From assembly GCF_004193775.1 (NCBI RefSeq), contig NC_041010.1, positions 62,001 to 126,000 of the forward strand: a DNA stretch of 64,000 nt, read 5' to 3'. The notes under the pieces are model-generated. The model was not told the DNA's origin and made no database searches. It worked only from the letters and a program-made list of their open reading frames with translations. Shown here in pieces: positions 51,271 to 61,100 of the stretch. The translations under genes and the position numbers were made by a program. The stretch's first letter is position 1. Each line of letters starts with the position of its first letter. The DNA comes from Glycine soja (Eukaryota > Streptophyta > Magnoliopsida > Fabales > Fabaceae).

Positions 51271-52794
51271 ATGGAAGATTCAGTTCCAATTTTAAGAAAC
51301 TCTGATTGTATTGTGCAGGAAAAGTTGATTCCCTCATGGGATGAAGCGATAGAGAATGGTTTGCGAGAATTGGGGTGGTCGGGGATGGCGCAATGCATCC
51401 TTGTGTCCATTGCTATGTGCTTTGATGCACAGCAGTCCTTCATGGCAATCTACTCCGACGACTACCCAACATGGCACTGCACAGAGACAGCATGCACCTC
51501 ATCACGTTCTGACATATGCAAGCTTCCAAAGTCCTCTTGGGCATGGGATGGACCCTCTTCTAAGACAATCATATCACAGTTTGGCCTTGAATGTGCAGGC
51601 AGCTTCATCACAGGTTTACCTCAATCTTCTTTCTTCGCCGGTTGCCTTATCGGTTCCTTTCTTCTTGCCTCCTTGGCTGATACATCTCTTGGAAGAAAGA
51701 ACCTCCTCTTGCTGTCTTGTTTATCAATGTCCATATCTTCTATCTTCATTGTCTTCTCCACCAATGTTTGGATCTACTCCGCCTTTAAATTCCTCATCGG
51801 GTTTTGGCGTTCATCCATCGGAACATGTGTTCTGGTGTTGCTGACTGAGAAAGTGAGCACTGAGTGGAGGTTCACAGTGGGAATTGTCGAATATTTCTGC
51901 TTCACATTGGGGTATATGATCTTGCCTGGAATAGCTTATATAAACAAGAATTCTTCATGGAAAACTCTCTATGTGTGGACATCCATTCCTGCCATTTTTT
52001 ACTCTATCATTGCTTACCTTTTTGTTACCGAGTCTCCAAGGTGGCTTCTCATGCAAGGTCGAGAGCAAGAAGCCATGGCAATGCTTAACGGAGTTTCTTC
52101 AGTAGAAAATGGTGCTAATTTAACTGCTAGCCTGCTGAAAGTTCCTGCTGCTAAACAAAAGTCTTCAATTTTCCAACTTTACTCATCAATAGCAGAGTTG
52201 TTTGAGAGAAGTTGGGCTCTTAAACGGATGGTGGCCATTATGGTGCTTGGTCTTGGGATTGGAATGGTGTATTTTGGCATGCCTTTGGCCGTCGGGAACT
52301 TAGGATTTGACATTTACTTGGCAGTTGTGCTTAATGCCTTGATGGAAATACCTTCTTGTGTAGTCACCTACTTCTTGGAAAACTACAGAAGAAAGCCATC
52401 TATTCTTGCATTTTCAGTAGCAAGTGGGATATGCTGTGTATTGTGTGTGGTCGTAGGCAGTGGGCAGCAGGTAGCTAAGGTGGGGATATCATTGGTAGCC
52501 TTTTTTAGTGCTGTCACGGCTTATAATGTGTTTCTCATTTACATTATAGAGTTGTTTCCCACCAGCGTAAGGAACACCACAACCTCATTGGTGAGGCAAG
52601 CAACTGTATTTGGTAACATATTCATCCCATTTTTGATATCTGCAGGAAGGAAAAATGATATTTTCTCCTATGGCGTATTTGGAGTAGTTATAATATCATC
52701 CTGTTTGACTTTAGTCTGTTTGCCAGAGACCACAGGAATAGCACTTTGTGATACCATGGATCAACAAGAGAAAAAGCACAGCTTATCTGTGTAA
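51271..52794 (+). CDS. Organic cation/carnitine transporter (OCT-like, MFS)
   Basis: A single uninterrupted frame of 507 aa from ATG to TAA. Plant OCTs are 12-segment MFS carriers of the plasma membrane or tonoplast that move carnitine, polyamines and other organic cations. After a short N-terminus the first membrane segment contains CFDAQQSF, an OCT hallmark. A Cys-rich loop (WHCTETACTSS) follows, then the MFS motif DTSLGRK, the sugar-porter-like motif TESPRWLL, and IELFPTSVRNTT before the last segments, ending near LPETTG. The segment FWRSSIGTC departs from the usual G-rich GRxxIG pattern at one glycine, which may affect transport. Lack of introns agrees with many plant OCT genes. The nearest Arabidopsis group is OCT3/OCT2-like; this was not resolved. 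Confidence 0.9.
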   Translation: MEDSVPILRNSDCIVQEKLIPSWDEAIENGLRELGWSGMAQCILVSIAMCFDAQQSFMAIYSDDYPTWHCTETACTSSRSDICKLPKSSWAWDGPSSKTIISQFGLECAGSFITGLPQSSFFAGCLIGSFLLASLADTSLGRKNLLLLSCLSMSISSIFIVFSTNVWIYSAFKFLIGFWRSSIGTCVLVLLTEKVSTEWRFTVGIVEYFCFTLGYMILPGIAYINKNSSWKTLYVWTSIPAIFYSIIAYLFVTESPRWLLMQGREQEAMAMLNGVSSVENGANLTASLLKVPAAKQKSSIFQLYSSIAELFERSWALKRMVAIMVLGLGIGMVYFGMPLAVGNLGFDIYLAVVLNALMEIPSCVVTYFLENYRRKPSILAFSVASGICCVLCVVVGSGQQVAKVGISLVAFFSAVTAYNVFLIYIIELFPTSVRNTTTSLVRQATVFGNIFIPFLISAGRKNDIFSYGVFGVVIISSCLTLVCLPETTGIALCDTMDQQEKKHSLSV

Positions 52795-52890
52795 AATGTG
52801 TAACAGGGCTCGGAAAGAAATTTTCTTGATTTTGTCAACAAGAGAAAAAGAACAACACATCTGGGTAAAATGCATAACTGGGTCAGTTTA
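52761..52890 (+). repeat. Tandem duplication across the transporter stop codon
   Basis: TCAACAAGAGAAAAAG at 52761 is repeated at 52835, with about 51 bp aligned at roughly 80%. Copy one covers the last codons and the TAA; copy two lies in the 3' untranslated region, with GGGTAAAATGCATAAC replacing GTGTAAAATGTGTAAC. Confidence 0.75.
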
Positions 52891-53079
52891 TGATGCTTTT
52901 GTAGGTTCGCTGTGTTTGCCACATCGGTAGGAAATGTTCTTTATGTTGTCTCGATTATGAAGTGAAAATATCTAAGCAATGCTATAAATGACGGACTCCG
53001 TTCTTGAAATTTTCATGTAGTTTTGTATCATTTAAGTTAATTTATGTAATGTCCAATCAACCTCATATGACTTTTGTTG

Positions 53080-53652
53080 ATTAGCAAGTTATCATTTGTG
53101 CACTCTCCATGACATCTACATTTGGCTATTATTCCCCGCAGCCGCATCATGTGATATCTACCAGGTTCTCTATGTCATAGTATATTTTTCATGCCCGATC
53201 TCCTATGCATTTCTTGCTTTTAGTGATGCTGATTGTACTAGTTCTCTATAGTATTCATTGGTGCATATTTCCTGTAGACTCTGATATCATGTAAAAACAT
53301 AAATTGTCTACAAAATCCAAATCCTGTAGTGAGTCTGAATATTGTGCAATGTCATTGTTGATTGAATTTGGCTTTCCTCAAACTGTTCCCGTTCCTCTAC
53401 ATGAAGATAACACAAATGTCATTCAAATAGCTACTCATCTAATATCTACCATGGTACCAGCATATTGAAGTGAATTATCACTATATTTGTCAAGTTGTAG
53501 ATACTACTTGGGTCATTTATCTTTCACATGTTTCCAAATTCCACAGCTTTGCAAATGGCTGATATGTCTACCAATTCTCTCCCTAGACAACTTCATCAGT
53601 TTCTTGTTCACAAATTGATGCTTCTTGATCAACCAACATGAATTTGAGGGGG
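53080..53652 (+). pseudogene. Ty1/copia RNase H fragment
   Basis: Successive pieces fit the end of a copia polyprotein: SDAD near 53222, then SESEYCAMSLLIEFGFPQT, VPLHEDNTNVIQIATHLIS, a degenerate middle, and a C-terminal MLLDQ..FEGGC-like end before a GGGGGGATGTTACC stretch at 53648-53662. Such a G-rich sequence often marks the polypurine tract and LTR start. Several stops and shifts make it dead, and no LTR was found. Confidence 0.7.
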
Positions 53653-54040
53653 GATGTTACCATATAAAACTCATATATAAAACGGAAATGTTTTCCACTC
53701 GACCATCCTAATAGAGGAAAATTATGGTAACCACACAATTCTTAATAATTCTTTCAGAATAACAAATTAACAACCAACCTTAAACTCATTTTCTCTGTAC
53801 TGTATATCCTCAATAGCCAGTTATATCTAGAGACAAAAAAGAAATAATAGTAAGAAGCAAATAAAGTATACAGAAAGTATAAACATATTAGCATATTATA
53901 AATCTAAATCTTCCCATTCATATTATACTGAATTTTAGTTTCTAGAATGAATGAAACGTTTCATTATATGCTTTAAAAAAAATTACACAGACCAAAAATA
54001 ACTTAACAACCATAAACTTGAGTTATTTATACTTCACAAC

Positions 54041-57000
54041 CTAAAAATGATGCAGATAAGTGACCTTGTTGTTCTCTGTAAGAACCTTGGCTTTCAGAGC
54101 AAGAATCCCATCAAGCCTTGCTTTAGCATTATCCAATTTAATGATTAAATCCTTCCTTACATCACTCCCCTGTCAAACAAAGATAAATTACCAGATTCCA
54201 ACTTCATGTAATATGCATTGATGAAAGAAGTAGTCTACCATGCTATCCATTACAAGGTTATCATTTGCACCAGCCTTCCCTGCAAGTTAAAATTATGAAA
54301 ATAAAGTTAGGATATCAAATTTAGTTTTACAAAAGGGATTATAAAATGTCTGCAAGTTTAATAGAAAAAAAATAGAAAACGGACTTTTGATTCAGTGTTC
54401 AGCCTTGACAAAGCCAAGGTATCCCACTCATTACTGATTTTGTTACAGTGAGCATTTACGGGGTGATTTTAGTTTAACTCAGAAGGCTGAGTCAAATACC
54501 ACTGGTTCTCAATTTGAGAAATTAAATCAAGCCATGCTATCTTATGGAACCAGTCCAACAATGCGACAGACAGTCATAACTCAAATGCCTTAAAATACAT
54601 AAACATTGTAATGATCTTGAATCTTGATCACTCATTGCTATTAAATTCATGATAAGTTATTTGAACATGTTTATTACTCTCTCTTTTTAATTTAGCTTTG
54701 ATAAATGGAAGCAAAGAAATAGATCCTCCTGAAATCGTTGGCAGAGTTTAAGAGTCATTTTGCATAAGACTGTGTGTAAAACATCACACTAAAGTTTAGA
54801 GCCATGCCTTCAACTTTACTTTTTTGCCCAACAGCCTTTCCGGTGACCTGCATAAATTCAAAATGGAAGTGACAAAGAGAGACTTCTCACAAAAGTAGAT
54901 AAATTAAACAAATAAAACCTGAGAATCGGAGGAAATTTTCTTTGCTTTATTCTTCCTTTTAGTCAATAATTTATTGGACAAAGTTATATTATTTCCTAAT
55001 AAATAAGTAACCTCAAGAAGTTTGCTCAAACGCGTACCAAGGAATCAAGGACTCTAATTTTCAGAGGAACTGAAGGATATATATGGGTATTCCTGATAAA
55101 CTGTTTAAAGTTATTTGCACGAATAACAAAAAGGCATACCAAATCATGCTTTTTCAGTTCCCTGTTAATCTTCTTAGTATTGACCCATTGGTACCAAAGA
55201 TTTCTTTTCAGTACAAAGTTGCAACAAACTGAATGAAAGAACTCGCATGAAAAATGAAAGCAGAGCTGGTAACAGGATAAAATTAACGGGACAAGGATGC
55301 TGGAAAATAGATTTACTCAGTGAATTAAATGTAACTCCTCCAAATTAAGAATATAAGTAAAAAGAAACTAATATCATCGGAATCAAAAGAATCATAGGAA
55401 ATAAAATCTGAACTAAATAAATAATATTTTTGGGATGATTTCATTAAGGAAAATGCTAATCAGTGCCTTGATGAATTAAAAATGGAAAGTTTTCTATAGG
55501 AAGTGTAGCAGTGAATTCTCCCGTGATTTCCAATGCAACTTCAACATAATATTTAATTTAAAAAAAAATATTTCCACACTTTTCCGCACCCTAGAACCTC
55601 AAACACCCAAATAGCACTCAATATTTATACTAGCTTCTTGTCTTGTTCAGGGGTGCAATTTTGAGTAAGATAAACCATTCTTCCATGCAGAACATGTATG
55701 TATTTCAAATGAAACTATTTCCCAAACATAATAGTCCTCTGATGTCAACATTTGTTGCTAATTGTTCTCTTGATCGCAGATATTACTTCATGCATTGAGC
55801 CTGCGCTCCAAAGGTCGCACACCAATAAAACCAAGAAGAAGAATGAAAGCGAACCTGTTGCTTCTGTAATTTGGCATTCATGTCCTCTGCAACCTTGCTA
55901 TAGTAGGCTCTGAAAGAGTAAAACAAATTAGATGAATACCCATCAAATGTGTAAGATCATTCCCCCAGTATCTTCAGTTACCTCTTCTCTGAAAGTTTGG
56001 CAGATAACCCAACTCTCTCTTGCTGAATAAGATCCAAAGTCTGTTGTAGAGCATCAAGGACAACAACACAGCTCAAGGCATCAGATAAAGAGCGTGTCAA
56101 AACAAGCAACAAGGTCAAAATTCTTCATAACAAATCCTAAAGCCCCATATAGATTTATCAAGTTTTCACATCACATCCCCACATTAACTCTAGACTTTAT
56201 CTGGAAAGCACGACTTTTAATTTAAATTAATTTTACTTTATGAGGAATGTTAGGGTTAGGGTCACACTCTCAAACACACTCTCTTAAACACATTCTCACC
56301 GTTACATCGATGAGAGATGTGACCGTAAGCATTCCTCTTACTTTATCGTTGTAAGTATACATTTCTGGCTACCAAATTTGAGTTTTGTGTACCAAGTTAA
56401 TGAGTGTAAGTGTAACAGCATATCACTTAACATGTAGATGAAATACGGAAATTTATGCAGGCATTATATTTATCACTTAAAGTATAATAATAACATTGAA
56501 CATATCACGCTTTCCACTTGAGCAGGACCATTGACCACAACGGAGAAAAGACTAAAGAGGTAGCTCAATTATAAAAAATAAAAAATAGAACGCATTCACA
56601 TTTAAGCTCCAGTGGTCGGTTTGAAATTGCAGATTCAGTTCACAATTTATAAATAAGAGTAAATAATGTATGTAATGACACTGAAAAAAAATTATTCTAT
56701 CATTCAATCACAAATCCTCGGCGGGTGTACATACTTTTATTAAATTATAAACATATTTATACTTAATCATTACACGCTTAAACATATCATCAATGGTTTT
56801 TTATTGCTGAAAAAGTGCAAAGAAATTAAAATCTATAAATAAAGTAATGGTGAGGTGAGTGAGTGCTCCGAAATGGAAGAAAACGATATGAAAACTGAAA
56901 TGCTAGAGCTGACCGAAGTGGATGTCGTTTTCCAAAGTGCGTATGTTGGTCAATTGCGTTTCCTCTTCGGCCGAAATCTTTGCCGCTTCATCCTCCACAT

Positions 57001-57091
57001 TTGAATTCAATTTCAGTTTTCAATTTTCATTTTCAGATCGATTAAAAAATTTAACAAGGTGGCTGTGAGTGGATTCGCAAGTACCGTTCAT
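54041..57091 (-). CDS. Small multi-exon coiled-coil protein, function unknown
   Basis: Recognised exons on the minus strand: ~57091-56930 (EEETQLTNIRTLENDIHF), one ending at 55982 (ALQQTLDLIQQERVGLSAKL, start unresolved), 55908-55854 (YYSKVAEDMNAKLQKQQ), possibly 55172-55140 (KINRELKKHDL), 54847-54820, 54279-54239 and 54169-54041 (DNAKARLDGILALKAKVLTENN), ending in TAG. The last exons join in phase with GT-AG sites. Heptad-like leucines and many charged residues predict a coiled coil. I do not recognise the family. The only upstream ATG in frame (57089-57091) is separated from the EEETQLTN stretch by an in-frame TGA at 57020-57022. So either the start lies elsewhere through splicing or this allele is broken. 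TATA-like ATATATAAAC sequences lie near 57160. The gene is divergent from nothing obvious and is followed by the copia relic. Confidence 0.5.
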
Positions 57092-58199
57092 TTGAGAGCT
57101 CAGAGAACACGAAATTCGAGTTTGTCAACCGTTTATATAAAGCGTTTTGGAGGGAAAGGGTGTTTATATATCCACCTTCCCTTTTCCATTCTGTTGTTCG
57201 GCGTCAGTGTTACACTTATCAATTTATTGTATATTTGGATTAAATTATTTAATGAAAATCAGTTTTATTTTATTTTTTAACACATTTATTTACATAAATT
57301 ATGAAATTAATCATCAAATTAAAAATGATAGTTAGTGAAAACTTTTTTCATGATAACAATTGTAAAATTCCAAACTCACTTTTCAAGTATAGCTTACTTG
57401 GAGAGAGAATATACTTGTAATTTTACCAATTAGTGTGTGAAAAAAATATCCAACTTCTGAGGTTTTATATAAAAATTCCAAACCCGCCCTTAATTTACAT
57501 TTGTTTCTATAAAAAGACATATTGCGTTAATTTTAAAAGGTAAATAGTTATATTACAAAATATATATACTCATTTAAAATGTTCACCCCATTGATAATCA
57601 ATTACCTCGTGAGGTTTTGGTTCCAGTAGAAAAATTTCCTTTCCCACGAAAGAGTTATACCATTACCAAATAATCACCAAACTAGAAAATCAAAATCATC
57701 TTGAATAAAATTATTTTAGCTTAAATTCTCTTGGTTTCTACTTTTTATTCACTTTCTAATGTTGTATTTCAAAGTCATTATTGAGTAATAATTTTTTTAA
57801 AAAAAACAAATGTGTTAGAAAATTAGAGACTAAAGTGAAGGTTTTATAAAGAAACAGTATCTGGCACTTGCAATCTCAAAGATTAAAGGGAGAGTTTAGA
57901 CTATTGCTTTCATATAGTGAAAAAATTGTGAATGCTGCCTCAACTGATCAAGTTTGTTTGATCTGAATGGTGACTTCCTCCATTCAGAGTATAACAATAA
58001 ACTTGACACAACAATTCTTTGAATTGAAAAGAGCATTTGTGCTTTGTCCATTTATATTCTTATCGCGCTCCTTTTGTATTCACCTCAACCCAACAATAAA
58101 CCAGTGTACGAAAAGTACAGAACATACACATCTCTCGGCATCTAAGTAAAGCACTCCCATCAGCGTTACATAAAAAAATAAAATAAAATTGTATGTAGC
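57092..58199. other. Intergenic between coiled-coil gene and eIF2D
   Basis: About 1.1 kb, AT-rich. It includes the likely promoter of the coiled-coil gene (minus strand) and the 3' untranslated region of eIF2D. No gene seen. Confidence 0.6.
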
Positions 58200-61100
58200 T
58201 CATTTCTTGGTTTTATCAAGAACTTCAATGTATCTCTTTGGAACTCCATATTGATCAATCAAATGCCTAGCTAAATCATCGATGACTCCTCCTTGAACCA
58301 AAACTTCATTCCCTTTCTTACCTGCAAACAAATGCTTTAGAATTTCAGATAGACAATATAATAAACTTGTAGTATCATTTTATTATTCTTAACTAGAAAG
58401 TCAAACTTGACAAGTCAGAACCATGTTGGAAGGGTGTAGTCTCTGACCATCTTCATCAAGCCATTTCCAACCAATATTTTGATGAAATAAACAAGGAAAT
58501 ATACACTCACTGTTAGTTCACCTAATTCCTACTCGGCTAAGGCAGAAGGATGTAAAGGATATGGAAGAGCAAATAAAAGAACATTAAAATTTTACTCGTG
58601 CAAGCCTAATCCCTGATTTTATGTTGAGTTTGTTATATTCAGAAGGAAACTGACACATTTACCAAAATAGACCAATGAACTCAAAAGAGATCATAGTGGT
58701 CAGTGGTCACACTTACTGCATAAGCTCCCCCACAAGTACCATATTAAATCAGTTTAGTTTCACATGCAAGTCCAATCCCCTGGTTTTGTTGAGTTTGTTA
58801 CATTCAGAAGGAAACTGACACATTTATCAAAATAGACCTATAAACTCAAAACTGATCATAGTGGTCAGTGGTCACGCTTACTGCATAAGCTCCCCCACAA
58901 GTACCATACTAAATAAGTTTAGTTTCCCATATGACCCCTTACTATCTACCCTCCAAGTACTGGAACAAATACCCTCAATCTGTCACACCTCCAATAGCAC
59001 TACAATTGCCAACTTTGGCTTGCAACAGAAAATAAATACCCTCAAACTCTCATTTTTCTTCATTTACATACGATAATGAGTAATGAAATATATAGAATTA
59101 AATATACCAACCTGGGATTACAAAGCAAATACAGACCGTACCACTTCAATGATTTTAATATTATTTATGGTACATGAGAATTCACACAACCAGGTTTTAA
59201 GGAAAACGCACTTTGCGATAGTAGTTCCCCAATCAATTATAGTTTCCATATTGTTAAAAATTCAATTTGCTTATTTATAAATAAATAAATCCTTTGGTGG
59301 TATAATGTCTTTATTTCCTTGTTTCCTCATTATTCATTAGTACGTTAGCTCATACATATTACCATTAAAATGTTTGTTAATGTGAAAAAGAATGACTATC
59401 TGACGTATCAGAAGGCAAGACCAAAATAAAGAAAAGTAAGAAGATGCAACAGCTGGAGACTATACATCAGAGATTTGATTTTTTTTTCTCTTTCCACCTT
59501 TGAGACCAAAATGTAGATTTATAATTTCAGGTATCAGCATTTTATCAACCATGGAGAGATAAAACCAAAATATATATTCTATATGAATGTTGAGGACTAA
59601 ACAACAGAGATTTGATATCTTTTCATTTCCTCCTTTGAGACCAAAATGTAGTTCTATATTCTCTATCAACCATGGAAAGATAAAACCAAAAATATATATT
59701 CTATATGAATGCAGATATATTAATCAGACACCACAATATGATATTGGATTTAAACATAGAAAAGCAACATCTAGCAGACATTAGGAATAAAGACATTCAT
59801 ATGCTCGTAAATCCCATATTTCTTGAGGATAACAAAGCACAAGCAAAAATAAAACTTGTATGCAACCATGAAATACCTGGTAGTTCTGCAACAGTGGTAC
59901 TGCAAGCAAACTTCTTCTGCAGTTCTGATGCCAATGCTTCAGCATCTATAAGAAAAGATTCCATACCAGAGAGTTTGGTTACCTTCTTGTTGCCTTGCCG
60001 ACGTTCTGTCAATAACTGAATTGTTTTAAGGGCACCTTTACAAACAACAGATTCATTCCCTCTTGTCACAACATGATGAGGTTGCATACGGCTCACAAAT
60101 GTTGATCCTAAATCCTTCTTGTGAATTTCTGTAGGATATGTTGTTCCTTTTTTAATAGCCCCCTTGAACAGTGCATCACATAATATTACATCAAGAACCA
60201 CAACGGATTTATTTGTTGGTTTCACAAGATTTTCTTTTTCAACATATTTGAAGACAATATCAGTAGCTTCAGAAGCACTAAAAAGTTTCCCTGTGTCAGC
60301 TCCTACAGATGAAAATATGGAATTGACATGTACACTTGGTTTGTAGATTTCAGCCACTTCAAGAGTTTTGGATGAACGAATTTCATTGGCAGACTGAACA
60401 CTGGGTTGCTCACTTTTCTCCACTTGCCTTTTTTCAGGCTTAAAGGATGAATAATCAGCATGTTTTCGGTTTACTGAAAATAGCATTACTTCCTTTTTGT
60501 GTTTATCTTCTTTCACTGATATCTGTACAAATGTGAATATGCGTGAAGAAAGAATCCAGAAACAGCATTGCAGAAAGCTTTACTAGTAGAAGACAAATGA
60601 TCAAAAGGACCACACACAGTAAAAATAAAAAACATCAATGCATTTTGTTCATGATGTATACATAAAATGGACATATAAGTAACTATCATGCATAATTTAA
60701 TATTGTGTTTGTCCCATGATGCAGCTTATTTCACAAGAATACATGGATAAACTTTAATTACATTAATAAAAAAACTTCGTTTTCCGAAAACAGCCTCTTT
60801 GCATATGCAAGGGTAAGGCTGCGTACAATATCCCTCCCCCATACTTTAATTACATTAATAGTCTCAAAAATTTCCAACGCATCATCAACCTTAAATACAT
60901 TAGAAAGACAACATTATAAGAAACATCCCGAATTGAGAATCATTCCTTGAGTTGATTTCAGCAGCTATAACCTTCCAAAAGCAATTCATTCACTAAAAAC
61001 TTTAAAAAAAGCTTGTAAGACAGGAAAATTTAGAATGTCAAATCCCCATTTTTCTATTCAATCTTTTCTCATGGTCATAAATTTGGATAATACAGATTGT

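Noticed and set aside
51356..51844. Overlapping 162-codon frame inside the transporter gene
   Set aside because: It is a +1-frame shadow of the OCT-like coding sequence and starts inside it.
56240..56338. TTAGGGTTAGGG as an interstitial telomere repeat
   Set aside because: Only two units of a non-plant telomere type. The GAGGAATG/CATTCCTC ends fit a small MITE-like unit better.
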